Origin: Trochalopteron elliotii
Lineage: Eukaryota > Chordata > Aves > Passeriformes > Leiothrichidae
Direction: 5' to 3'
DNA: 64,000 nt
Assembly: GCA_024734555.1 (NCBI GenBank)
Contig: JANPWX010000452.1
Coordinates: 850,223 to 914,222, forward strand
Shown here: positions 34,701-48,200 of the stretch, piece by piece
How the letters are laid out: every line of letters starts with the position of its first letter
Position numbering within the stretch: the first letter of the stretch is position 1
Position numbers and translations under genes: made by a program
The notes under the pieces: generated by a model
Database searches by the model: none
Seen by the model: the letters and a program-made list of their open reading frames with translations, nothing else
What the model was told of the DNA's origin: nothing

Positions 34701-36205
34701 GCTAAGGAGAGAGAGCAGGGAGCAGGTATTTTCTAGCAAGGTCACTCAGAGCATTGATTTTCCACAGAGCCATGGAGTTGTATGAGGGAAGGAGATGTGC
34801 TCGGGTCTTGCCATTTCTTCTAGGTTTGTGAAGTCAGTAGGCACTTCTCAGAATCACCTTTCCTAACCCTGAATTGTCTTTCCTTGTCGTGGAATTGTAA
34901 ATAGTGCTCTTTCCTTACCTTATTAGGAGAGCTGCAATGAAAGCCTGAATTCATTCATGTTTGTGGAAGTGCACAAATTGTACAGAGATGGGTGTTCTGT
35001 AGGAATGTTTATAAAATGGAGAAAGGCTTGAAAAATGTGGGAGCAAATGAATGTGTGTCCTTATGAGGGCAGAAGTGATGTGTGGTGGAAAAAGTTAGAA
35101 GCAGGAGCTAAGACTTCCTCACAAGCTTTCATTGATAAGCTACAGAGCATTGCTTAACCTGCTGCATTTTATTTTTAAGCTAAGGAGGAACACTCAACTA
35201 TTCCTCTCAGTGTATCAGCCATAAACAAAACTCTTCATCATTGATCATGACCGGTAGTTAATGCCCTGCTTGCTGTTAGTCATATATCCTGAAATGAAGC
35301 CAAGGCCAATTTAACTTCCTAACAAAACAGCTATTCACTGAGTGATTTATTGGAGCTATAAACTAAAACTAACAGTTTATTATCGTAACAGGTCTTAAAA
35401 GGACAGAATTTTTCAGCACAGCTGAACAACTGCAACAGTGTTTTGTGCCTTTCCAGAGCAGGATAATTATCAAATAACAGTACTGAAGCCAGTTCTTTTG
35501 TGAAAAGTTTGAAAACCAGAACTTTTCAAAGACACTCATGAATATTGCTGTGCTTGGTAGATAGTACTGAGGTGTGTGACTAACTAAAATCAGTTACATT
35601 GGGTTAGTGCTGTCTGTGCACCACACAGAATGCAGCAGTCCAGTGCACAGGTAATCATTACCCAAGATCCAGTATCAGAGAAATGGCAAGAATAGTTCTG
35701 CTTTAAAAGTCTTTGAGGCGTTATGTTTAGTTTACTGAATTTGCACAATTACTTGTTGCACTTGAGGTTTTCACACAATCAAGTAATGGTAATGGTTGTG
35801 AAATATGAATATTCAATAATATGAAGATTAAAATACTTACAGAAATCTGGAAGTATGTTTTTGGCATCTTAGGTTTGGTACTGAATTACTTCACTTGGGA
35901 GGAGTTCAAGAGCTCTCTAGCTAGAATGAGGATTTAATCATCACTACATGATTGCACTGTACAGATGAGCAGAGAGCACTGGACAGGCTGAGTGTCCAGT
36001 GTGACCTTGCAACAAAGTGTGAAATCCATTCCAGCTCCCAGAAGAGCTCTGAAGGCTATCAGTGTCTGCTTTGCAGTGCACATTGGAGGTTTTAAGCTGC
36101 AGCTGTTGCCAGCATTAATTTCTGAGTGAAGAAGAGCAGTTTGGCTGTGGGACTGCAATCTCACTAACACACCTTCATCTATAGTTTGTGTTCTTCCTCT
36201 CCTAG
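28753..36205 (+). other. SCUBE2: SCUBE2 longest intron; expected Cys-rich exon not found
   Basis: 7.5 kb without N. In human SCUBE2 the exon for the first of three Cys-rich repeats lies here. Scanning the plus strand for C-x2-C-P-x-G-T-F/Y patterns next to AG/GT signals found none. An A-rich low-complexity stretch is at 34604-34670. No other gene or element is recognised. Confidence 0.7.
34604..34670 (+). repeat. A/C-rich low-complexity stretch
   Basis: Runs of A interrupted by short C runs (AAAAAACCCCCAAACAAACC type). Similar composition occurs at 45717-45805. Confidence 0.85.
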
Positions 36206-36373
36206 ATCAGTGCTCCCCTGGTGAATATTCTCCTGATGGCTTCAAGCCCTGTCTGCCCTGTCCCCTTGGAACATACCAGCCTGAAGCTGGGAGAGTGTCC
36301 TGCTTTCCCTGTGGAGGAGGTCTAACAACAAGGCACAGCGGGGCGTCCTTGTTTCAGGACTGTGAGACCAAAG
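36206..36373 (+). CDS. SCUBE2: SCUBE2 Cys-rich repeat (second of the family's three)
   Basis: Residues 623-678, beginning [13 protein letters not shown]. Two C-x2-C pairs, the [11 protein letters not shown] loop and the FQDCETK end place it with the second human repeat (GCC2/GCC3, ephrin-receptor-like fold). The phase joins cleanly to exon 16. Phase 1-1, 168 nt, donor GTGAGG. Confidence 0.94.
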
Positions 36374-37573
36374 GTGAGGCCAGGATTTATTGGATGAACT
36401 GCATTGATCCGAGGCAAAAGGAAGTGCTGCTGCTCAAGTGGGGCATTGAGAGAAGGTTCTTTCTCCTTCTGAGGGTCAGTCCTTCCAGGAGTCTCACAGC
36501 TAATTGGCCTGGCCTGGCTGCAAGGAAATTCAGTAAAGCCTCAGTTCTTTCTAGAACTAAATACCAAAAGCATGGGTAAAAGATCATCACTTATATAAAT
36601 CACTAGAGAACAAAGCCTTTAACAGAAAATCTACTGCTGCAAAGCAGAAATAAGGGATAGAAATAAGGCCCCAATGCAAACATTTGGTAGTGGTTTGGAT
36701 TAAGAGATCTCTCTTGTTTCAGTTATGTTTATTGAGAATTACAACATATCATAAGAATTTAGCAGAATCCTTGAAAAACTAATATTACTGGTAGTAGTGT
36801 CATATCTAATAGTTTCCTTCAGGGTAGAATCACTGAGCCCGCAAATACTGTTTTTTCATAGTTAATTTTGTGAAATTGAAGTACTAAAAAATGATGTTAA
36901 AACTCTGGATCAAGATAAGAGGAGCTGATTTCAGTTTTATTTGACATAAACAAAAACAAGTCTATAAATGAGGTTCAGCTTTCAAATTGGAGTGGGGATT
37001 AAAGGAATTCTTTCTATTAACTGGAATTAAGAGCTCAGGAATTTGCATGTGGAAGAGGCCACATGAGATGTGGAATCACAGATGCAAGAACTATTTGGAG
37101 CTTATCTGAAGCATTTGGATTGGGGCAGCATGTAGGGAAGGACTCCTGGCTGAGCTAGCTTCCAAAACTCAGCTAGAACTATTTGGGAGTAAGCAGAACT
37201 TAAAAGGAATAGAAAAAAGGGACTGTGCAGCATAGAAAACTACATTTGATAGTAGATATTTTCAATTTGCACAAAATAACCTGATAAACTGAAATTGTTT
37301 TGTTACCCTCATAATTTATTTATGTGGTTTTATTGCTGCTTTTTCACACAACCACTCTACAATGTTGCATTTGGGAGTTTTGAACTTGCACAAAATGACC
37401 TGATGGACTAAAATTTGCTTAATTACCTATTTTTTGTTATCCCCACAGTTTACTAATATGATATATGGCATTCCAGTCTCTGAAATTACACCAGGTCTTA
37501 CACAAATGTATAAAAGCATATTCTAGTATGGTACTGCCACTTTTTAAACCATGATTATTCCATTACTGTCCAG
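36374..37573 (+). other. SCUBE2: SCUBE2 intron with a 119-bp-spaced direct repeat
   Basis: 1.2 kb. Two similar segments of about 45 bases start near 37264 and 37383 (shared TTGCACAAAATRACCTGAT). Confidence 0.85.
37264..37425 (+). repeat. diverged direct repeat, 119-bp spacing
   Basis: TTGCACAAAATAACCTGATA at 37267 and TTGCACAAAATGACCTGATG at 37386, with similarity continuing to TTACC in both. Probably an old local duplication upstream of the third Cys-rich exon. Confidence 0.7.
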
Positions 37574-37735
37574 TTCAGTGTTCTCCTGGCCATTTTTACA
37601 ACACCACAACTCACCGATGTATTCGCTGTGCAATTGGGACATACCAGCCTGAGTTTGGACAAAATTACTGCATTTCCTGCCCTGGGAACACCACTACTGA
37701 TTTTGATGGGTCAACAAACATAACACAGTGCAAAA
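37574..37735 (+). CDS. SCUBE2: SCUBE2 Cys-rich repeat (third of the family's three)
   Basis: Residues 679-732. [19 protein letters not shown], then [10 protein letters not shown] and [18 protein letters not shown]. Three sequons (NTT twice, NIT). Near-identical to human as recalled. Phase 1-1, 162 nt, donor GTAAGT. Confidence 0.96.
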
Positions 37736-38468
37736 GTAAGTACAGCAAGATAGTTTTGATGCTCTCTTACTAATAAAAAGACTGGGCCATTAATGTTTGG
37801 AGTGGCCCTAAGGGCAAAACCTAGCTTTGCTCGAGGGAGCTGGAGAGAAGGCAGAGGTGTTACTCCTCCTTTGCTGCCTGCTTGCATCTCACCCCACATG
37901 GCTCACTGAGGTCTGTGAAGAGACCATGTCTGCACACTGGTGCCATCATCCCTGTCAAGGTAAGTGATGACTGCATTTTGCCAGTTGGTGCTGGGTTGCT
38001 CGGGGTCTTGCTATTAACTCTCTTCTCTCTTGATGCAGTGGAGTTTGTGTCCTCAGCACCCTGATTTGTTCTCTCCTACTAAGAGGAATGGAAGCTGGCT
38101 CACAAAACCCAACAGCTCTAGTAACCATTCCTTCTTAATAACAACCTTCAAAAGAGTCAATTACAAAGGGAGCCACTGTTCTGGATTTATGGTAGCTGTA
38201 GTGTGGGAAGCTGAGGGTAAAATAAAGAGGGAGAAGGGAGGGCAGAGAGATGACTGCTCAGAACCACCTCTGGAGTCCCTGTATACACACAGACACATGT
38301 AAACACACCTACACAGAAATGTGAGGGGCTGGCAAAGAGAACTGTACCTGCAGCAGATGCAAAAAGGAAAATGTGTGTGTCTGTCACCCCTGCAGCTGAA
38401 GGTGACCGCAGGAGAGCTGTAGGCTGACCTCTCTTTGCCTTATCCTGCATACCATGTTCCTTTTCCAG
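37736..38468 (+). other. SCUBE2: SCUBE2 intron, nothing notable seen
   Basis: 733 bases; short alternating purine/CA tracts only (38282-38310). Confidence 0.85.
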
Positions 38469-38666
38469 ACAGGCAGTGTGGAGGGGAACTGGGAGATTAC
38501 ACTGGATATATTGAATCACCCAACTATCCTGGGGACTACCCTGCAAACACCGAGTGCACCTGGAATATCAACCCACCACCAAAGCGCCGCATCCTGATCG
38601 TGGTCCCGGAAATATTCCTGCCCATAGAAGACGAGTGTGGAGACTACCTGGTGATGAGAAAAAGCT
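38469..38666 (+). CDS. SCUBE2: SCUBE2 CUB domain, first half
   Basis: Residues 733-798. Starts [20 protein letters not shown], the CUB opening (C-G-G, then S-P-N-Y-P), followed by the second cysteine in ECTWNI, the [10 protein letters not shown] strand and the acidic IEDECGDYL. Phase 1-1, 198 nt, canonical donor GTGAGT. Confidence 0.96.
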
Positions 38667-39348
38667 GTGAGTCTGAAACACCCACTGAGGCATATCTCAG
38701 TGGGCAGCACAGGGCTCTCAGAGGCATTGCTGTTTGCATAAACTAAATGTAGCCTGCCTGGCCTCTGCTTAAGAGCAGAAATTTCTTCAAATGGCAACTG
38801 GAGAAGTCCTATTGGGCGATGCTGCCCCATAGTTTTCGGTGAAACAAGGGTACAAGGCCATGGTGTGTCAGTGAACTGAGAGAAATATTGTTAAGAAGGG
38901 GTAGGTGGCTCAAGCTAACCAGTCATGCACTATGCTAAGCAGTTCTAGCCTGGGTTAGGAAAGAGGAAATGCTTGCTAATCCTTACAGGTGCCTGATGTG
39001 TGGATAAACAACCTCAGTTTCTAGTATAGGCACGTCCTTCAAACACTAGACTGTTACTTTAGGAAAAAGGAAAATATTCCCTCACCAAGAAGTCCCTCAT
39101 TGATAGCCTCCCATCCACTGATGGCCTGCCACATTTTGAGGAGTTTTCTTAACACCAGCAAGTATTTTTCTCATGGTAGTTCAACCTATATTCTAACAGC
39201 TCTTTAGCATGAAGCATTGTCACACACATTGTCTTTTCTTCCTTTCCAGCTTCCAGCTGCTTCCCTTTTCTCTGATTTTCTTCTTCAGGGAGGTCCTGAC
39301 CCTAACACATTAACAGGTGTTCCTCCTCACATGGAGGCACCATTAAAA

Positions 39349-39866
39349 TGTGAGGTTTTAATCTTTTTTTCTTTGAGTTAGAGCTGGGATTAATACATGG
39401 GAGTCGCAGTTTCATGTCCGGACTCAGTGTTTAATTCTTATCTATAATACAGCCTCACGAGTCGTGAGCTCTAACTAGCAAGGTAGAAAATGGAGCTCTC
39501 TCTAACCCTTTCCGAGGTTATTTAAGTATAAGCTATTCAATAACAAGATGACACCCATATTATTTATACTTTTAACCTAATAATTGACTATACAAGGTCC
39601 AAAACTTGGGCCTTTTTTACCCAATTAGAGAAAACCACCTGAAACTAAGGGGAAGAAGGTGAAGAAGAAGGACTTAGACAATGCCCTAAATCCTCCATAT
39701 TGCTCCATGTATATTACTATATACTAAAACCTTAAATTCTAAGTTTTTCACCCTCTGAGATCACGCAATACTATTCAAACTACACACTTACAACCCCAGT
39801 GCTGTCACTCAATTTCGGAAGCCTGTTCTATGGCCTCAAGTCATATGTAGTGCCTGCCTGAGGGCA
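39349..39866 (-). mobile_element. solo LTR-like element of an endogenous retrovirus, antisense
   Basis: The composition changes sharply from the flanks. Read on the minus strand it shows LTR layout: a TG start (TGCCCTCAGGC), a TATA-like GTATAAATAATA in the middle, a poly(A)-like AATTAAA about 150 bases on, and an end near CTCACA. It recalls passerine ERV LTRs. No internal retroviral genes are present, so it would be a solo LTR. The borders are estimates and no target-site duplication was confirmed. Confidence 0.5.
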
Positions 39867-39890
39867 CTCAGTGCTCCTCAGCTCAGAAAG

Positions 39891-39919
39891 CCTGAAATTT
39901 TCAGGCCTGAAATTTTCAG
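39891..39919 (+). repeat. 15-bp tandem duplication
   Basis: CCTGAAATTTTCAGG at 39891-39905 followed by CCTGAAATTTTCAG at 39906-39919. The unit is itself nearly palindromic. Confidence 0.95.
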
Positions 39920-39964
39920 CTTCCAGGGTTCCAACAGCTGCCTATTGTGTGTTTGCTTTGAAAG

Positions 39965-40117
39965 CTTCTTCCAACTCGGTGACCACGTACGAGACCTGCC
40001 AGACCTACGAGCGCCCCATAGCTTTCACTTCCAGGTCTAAGAAACTGTGGATCCAGTTCAAGTCGAATGAAGGGAACAGTGCCAAAGGATTCCAAGTTCC
40101 TTATGTAACCTATGATG
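39965..40117 (+). CDS. SCUBE2: SCUBE2 CUB domain, second half
   Basis: Residues 799-849. [18 protein letters not shown] supplies the remaining CUB cysteine pair region, then [13 protein letters not shown] and the [10 protein letters not shown] end. Acceptor TTTGCTTTGAAAG is atypical in its last bases but the frame and homology fix it. Phase 1-1, 153 nt. Confidence 0.95.
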
Positions 40118-42025
<1,908 letters not shown>

Positions 42026-42687
42026 CTGGCACTGTACTTAAAAGCTAAACCAGCCCTGGGCATGCACAGAGGGGCTGTGGTAGGTGGGGCTGCTTTCTGT
42101 GTTTTACACACTGGCACAGACACTCCAGGGAAGCTCGCCAGCTCCGTTCTTGGCAGAGTTTGGCTTTCTCAGCTAATATAAATATTTTGGTGAACAGAAT
42201 TTTGATTCCTTTCCAGATAATACCTTTTTGGGTACCAAAGGATACTTCATGGGGCCTTGAATTGGAGACTGCCCATGATTTCTGTAACTGAATGGTGCCA
42301 AGCAGAAGTTTGTAGAGCTCTGCCCTGTTGCTTCATCAGCACCTCTAAAAGCTAATGAGGACAGGCAGGCTAAGTAGTGTGGTTTGGGATGAACCCTGGG
42401 CTGCCATTAATGCATGTTACCTCAACAAAGCTGGGTTCATGTTTGGTCTCGCTGAAAGTGAGAACAGGATTGATGTCTCTCTTAACATTTGCTACGCAGG
42501 AAATTCAGAGCTAAGGTTGGCATTGTTTTAATTCAAACCAGTGAGTCCAAGAGCTGCACAAGGCACGGTTTTTCTCTGAACTACATGTGGCATGAAGCAA
42601 AGGGTTGAATCTCAGCTTGAATGTTCAGGGTCTGGCTCACACAGTGTCTCTGTTAGTGACCTATTGGCTTACATGGAGTGATACCAG

Positions 42688-42693
42688 AATAAA
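42688..42693 (+). promoter_or_regulatory. SCUBE2: proximal candidate SCUBE2 poly(A) signal
   Basis: AATAAA about 660 bases after the stop codon. No strong GT-rich element directly after it. Confidence 0.4.
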
Positions 42694-45291
42694 CTGTGGG
42701 CACCACAGCAATGGAAAACAGGCCCTGACCCACTGGACATTTCCATTCTGGGCTGTCTGCAACTGTTAGGACAGATCAGATTCTTTCCTAAATCCCAGTG
42801 CCGTCCCTGTGCATAGGCCTAGGACAGCAAAAGGCATCTTCCAAGCTGTTTAAAATCTTGTCCTCTGAGCACCTGCAGGTGAACACAGAAGCCCCATTTT
42901 AAATGCAGGCTTTGCATAGATGATGCTCTTGATACAACACTGTTTAAAGCTGAATAAGCTTCTTTTATGAGCCTCGGTTGTTGCATTCTCTGCCTTTTCT
43001 GAGCGCTTTGCAATGGCCTTGTTGAGCAGAGAGGAGCTGCTTTCCCTGTCTGGCTGGACAGAAGGAGAGGTGCAATGATTCAGCCAGACTGTGGCCATGA
43101 AAGTTGTCTATGGCAAATGGTTCCTCAGGATTCCCAGTCTCTGTGTCCTCCTCCTCAGGCTGTGTTTCCTATTGGAAACAAGGCTATTCTGAGAGGGCCT
43201 GTAGGAAATCTCTGTTGATCTAAGTGTTCCCAGCACTCTGCTGTCCACACCTTCAATGTCCTCTGGCCATACAATCCATTTTCTCAGTAATGTACCTTGA
43301 GGACCTTCTGCCTTGAAGGGAGAGCCACAGTCCCATCCATTTGGAAATGGACTTATGACCTGTGTCTTTTGGTGACTGGCCATGCCAAGGGGTGCAGGAG
43401 GCACCAGCTCCCTCTCTGTGCCCTCTTAGAGCAGTACCCACATTTCACAGGGTGGCCAGGACAAATGCTCCCTTTCCCAGGGTGTGGAGTCAGACCTGCT
43501 GGGTTTCATTGCATTGGCATGTGGTATTTAACTGCTGTATGTGAATAATACCACGTCCACAGTGTGACAGGAAACCCTCACCACGAGCTGGGCTCTGAGT
43601 CTCCTCCCTGCACTGTAGGGAGCAAATGGGTGCCCCTGACTCAGCCTTGCTGAGCTGCTGTGCCACAGTGCCTGTGGGGCAAGGACACATCTTGGCCATG
43701 GTGTGATGGGAGGGACAATGGCTTTGGCCACAGCTGGGGAGCAGATCCTCTCAGGATGGGGCCATGGGCTGCTGTATCCCTCTTGCTGCTGGGGAGGAGT
43801 TGCCACAGCCTGGCCAGAGGTGGGAAATGGTTTGTGCTGCTGCGGGGAGAGAGAGCTGTGGGCTCCAGCAGTGCTGGGGCATGGCTGTGGCAGGGCTGTG
43901 AGTGCCACCCTGGGAACAGGGCTGCCAGGCCTGCTGCAAGAGGAGAGAGGCACAGGGAGGACTGGGAGCAGAGGGGAAGGAGCACAGGTCCTTGTGTGCT
44001 CCTGGCAGCTGTGCTTCATCCTGAGCAGGGCCCTGCTGCCTCTGTGGGGAGAGAGGATGGGGTTATCTGGCAGCAGTGTGGCTGGGGAGGGGAATGGCTG
44101 AGGAATGCCAAAACAGGAGGAAGGGAGCTGAGAGGCTTTGCTGCTTACGTGGTGAAGTGTGCTGTCGTGGAGAGAGCCCAGGAAGGTATTTCCAGATAGT
44201 TTCCCTCTGGCTGCACAGCCCTTAGCCCTGCACTGTTGGAGGCTTCCCATGCCAGGTGCAGTGTGCCAGTGAGCCCCAGAGAGCCACCAGCCACCTCTGT
44301 GTGTCAGTGGAGCTCTCTGGGGTGGCCCAGGTGCTGCAGTCCTGCTCTGCTGGTGGGGCACTGTGGGGAGAGGGCCAAGGTGTGCCAGCCCCTGGGCCAG
44401 GCCCAGTGCAGGGGGCTTTGCTGTGGGCTGCATGCCCGGTGCCAAGGGAAAACAGGCCAGCTCTTGTTGTGCTCCCTGTCAGGGAGGCTGCAGATCTGAG
44501 CAGCTCTGTGTCATGGTGGTGAGGGACACACATGTCAGTGGCTGGTTTCAAACAGGGTTCAAGGAAGCTGAAGTTGAGAAGCATCCAAACGTTTCCAGTG
44601 GGTGAAATTGGGCTGTGTTGCTCTGTGCACGAGTTACTGATCCGGGTTTGTCACACTGCACCTCCTCTCCTAGTCCTGCTGTGGCAGCTCTGCACAGCTG
44701 CCTGGGACCCACAGTGACCTCAGCCTTGCTTCCCTTGCCCCATGAGCACAGGCCATTTCCATTGCTGGGAGGAGAGGAATGTGCACAGTGTGAGGCTGAG
44801 GAGAAAACCTGCCCTTTCTCAGAGAAGAATCCTCACTGTTCCACAGCCCTGTTCATTTCCTACTTAAATAGCAAATGACTCAGAAGCACTTCTGTTACCC
44901 TTGATCTAACATTATGGATCAAAATTTCCCCTTTTACTGTAAATCCTGTGTGCACAGTAAAAAGTGAAGAGGGAATTTTTGCCACCTTGAATGCTGGGAG
45001 AAGTGATAACTTGCAGACTGTTGTAAACACTTGGCAATGTATCTTCATAGTGATGGTAGTGGCTCTGTAGAAATTTCAATTTCTACTTTCTGTGTGGTTG
45101 TAGGCTGATGATGTGTTTTGGCAACAAATGACTCAAAAATGTTTAACCTCATAAAACAAGATTTATTTTTTGGAATAATAATTAGCGCTAACTGGATGAC
45201 TCAGTGTCACCTACATGAGATAAGCATAAGGATCTTTTTGATGATTGTAAATTAATGTAAAACGTTTCAGACTGTTACTCTTGATAAGAGA

Positions 45292-45297
45292 AATAAA
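45292..45297 (+). promoter_or_regulatory. SCUBE2: distal candidate SCUBE2 poly(A) signal
   Basis: AATAAA followed within 60 bases by T/GT-rich sequence (TTCTTGGGTAATATTTTTAG). The AT-rich context before it looks like a UTR end, so it is the better-looking of the two. Confidence 0.45.
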
Positions 45298-48200
45298 CCA
45301 GTGAACTTTTAGCTGCATGAAGTTCTTGGGTAATATTTTTAGTTATCTTTCTGTGCTAAATAATAGTTTTTGACAAGTTTAATGGTTGTTTAACAAGTTA
45401 TTGCACATCAGATACACTTCATCCTGGGCACATCTGCTTCCCACAGCATTGCTTGATGTAATATATTACTAGCCTGCATCTATACACATAAAGATACAAT
45501 TCTTCACGCATTTAGTGGTGCACATAATTCTGGCAAGTAAAATACCAGAATTATCCTGGTATTAATTCTAAAAATTATTCCAAAAATGTCTCCTATACAA
45601 TGAGCTGGAGTCAATTGGTCTGTTGTAATAAGCTGCATGAAGACAGGATAAACAACTTAAAATAACTCCAAAGTGTTTTATGACTTTGTAGATTCATCTG
45701 ATTATTTTTCCTAAAAAACAAAACCAAAAAAACCCACACAAAAAATAAGAACCCCAAACCACATTGTTTAAAATGAAAAATAATTTTAAAAAACCCCAAA
45801 CCAAGGAAAACGAGGTGAAAGCCTGTGTTAAGACACAAGTTCCCAGAATACTTTTAAGATTTTACCACAGTGTCATTAAATTCACTGGCTTAATTTCTTA
45901 GAATTGAAAAATAGAATTAGGTCCTAAGAAACTGAAAATAAGTAAATCTATAATAATTTTTAATACTGTTTTTCTGTTTGTTTTTTTTTAATACTATGTT
46001 GACATTTAGGTTTAGTCACTCTATCACTTTTGTAAAATTAATCCCAATATCTTATCCTTAATTTATTCAGTTGCCTGTTTGACCCTTAGCTTTCTTTGAT
46101 CACAGTGACAATAACTGATCTGTATTTCACTGAATGTGTCCACCCAGGCTTGTTTGGTGTGGGTTTGGAAGACACAACTGTGTCATTCAGCTGTTTGCTG
46201 TGGGAAGATGATGCTGGTTTATGTGGCAAAGGGTAAATGACATACAGGAATACAGAGGTCCTGGAAGGGTATGGTGGGTACAGGATGATCACAGCAGAAA
46301 ACTGTGTTATCCAAGTATTCTCCCTGATTCTGTGAATTCCCTGATTCAGTGCTGGATTGCAGTGATGGACACAAGTGCTCAGATACCCCCTGGGACAGGG
46401 AATGTCAATATGAACTGTCCTGGGAACTCCCAGGGCAGTGGGAGCTGAAATTCTGCCTGGCACCTTTGGGTGTTTACATAACAGAAATAATTAATAAGGA
46501 GATATGGCGAGCAAGACTTGAAGCTTATTTAAATCCAAAGAATCAGAGGAGGTCTGGTGTGGATAAGCAGGAAAGAATAGCATTATGATAATCCTTTGTA
46601 ACAGAGTGCAAGGATAGTGATCCACAAATATTTCTGAATTAAACAAGCTTAAATGCAAATGCTTTTTCTCTCATGCATATAGATTGCATCCTGTAAATGC
46701 AATAGATGTGCACTGCAAAACCTGTCACAACAAAAATGTAAACACTCTTCCACTCTTCCTTTGGATGCTGCTCCATTCAAACTGTGCTTGTGAGGCTGCT
46801 GCTGGAGAAGACAAACAAGTACTTCTTAAAGAACTTGAGCCAAACTCGAGTTTGTTTCTGGGGATCCCTGGAACAAACCCATCCCACAACACCTCTGGCT
46901 GCTGCCCATTTAATTTGAACAAGTCTTTTGCTCACAGGCAGATTTTCACTCTCACTTGTGGAAGTCTGTTTTCCACAGCACATGTTCTGCCTGGAATGTA
47001 GACAACACCCGGGAGCAGTGATGCAAATAGAACACCTGGGGGGAAAAAAGGAGTCAGAGAACTCACAGGACACATTGCTAAGTCATATTCCACTCAGCAG
47101 GTAAGTTCATCTAGTTTTTCTCTAAGTCAGAGCAGATTATGTATGACATTCTCATGCTGCTCTTTAAATTACCTTATAAAATTGCTTCAGGCGTTAAAAA
47201 AGAAAAAAAAAATCCTTCTCTGTTTAAATATGTGTCTTAGTACAGCTTTTTCTGTGATTAAGCACATTTTAAAGAGTAAGTTTTTGTATTCCATGAAGCA
47301 AACCCTGTTTAGTACACAGTGAGAAAAAACAGGTCAGAAAATGAGGTCTTGAAGCATTTTTTTCTCATTGGAAATATCTATAAATATAAATTCATAAAGG
47401 AAATTCCCTCACACTATTGAACTGCTAAGCATGATCTGATGCAACTGAAGCCCTCTTTTTTTTTTTCCACTGGAAAATTTATTCAATAGGCATTGACTTA
47501 AAAATCATATGCCATGAGATCTCCATTTTGTGACAGTTCTGGGGATGAGGAAATCAAGGGATCATAGTTTTAAGGAGAGAAGAATTTACTTTGGAAGCTG
47601 AAATATTCTGAAGTAGTCACTTGAGATGCAATTTGTTGTTGAGTAGTTCTTAGTTCACATGTTGCCTGTTATGCACACTACAGCCATGAAACATTTCTGT
47701 CCTGAGCAAGTTTATGCCTGACTAGAGGAAGCCTCATCCTCTGTGCCTCAGTTAAATGTAAGAGTGGCAGCTATCACCTGTTGCAAAATGCCAGCTCACC
47801 TGGCATCTGGAGGTGCTGCCCAGAGTAAAACCCAGCCACAGAAAGCAGCTAAGGGCAAGGGAGGTGATTATGATTTTTGTGAGGTTTAAAGTGGAAATTG
47901 AGGGAGCATTCTAGAAAACTGGGAGTTCAGGATCTCTGTGTCCAGTGGACAAGCCTGTATGTGACACAACACTCCTCATGGATTTTGGGTGGCCCCAGTT
48001 TGCTGGTGCTGGTGTAGTGCTGGTGTGAGGGGCTGTGTGGAAAAGCTGAGACCAGTTATTAAAAACAGGACGACAGAAAAGTGCTCAGGGGGCCTGTCTG
48101 GCTTACATAGCACAACTATTGTGCCCTGGCTCCCGTAGGTGCTAATTCTCTCAGCAAACTTACAAAAATAAAACCCTGAAAAGGCTCATCCATGCCGAGA

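Larger units (their letters stand above)
38667..39964 (+). other. SCUBE2: SCUBE2 intron splitting the CUB domain, holds an LTR-like insertion
   Basis: 1.3 kb. About 500 bases are the antisense LTR-like element at 39349-39866. A 15-bp tandem duplication (39891-39919) follows, 45 bases before the acceptor. Confidence 0.85.
42026..45320 (+). other. SCUBE2: probable SCUBE2 3' UTR and downstream flank
   Basis: Candidate poly(A) signals at 42688 and 45292. Between them, 43500-44560 is GC-richer and holds long overlapping open frames on both strands that look like composition effects. A long imperfect hairpin lies at 44921-44980. Which signal is used cannot be told from sequence. Confidence 0.5.

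Noticed and set aside
43528..44445. 305-codon minus-strand open frame in the SCUBE2 downstream region
   Set aside because: The product is a Pro/Ser-rich string with no domain, and plus-strand frames of 179 and 132 codons are open over the same bases. Low TA content of a GC-rich stretch explains all three better than a gene does.
46082..46463. 125-codon minus-strand frame in the intergenic region
   Set aside because: No recognisable protein features and no conserved neighbour on that strand in human.
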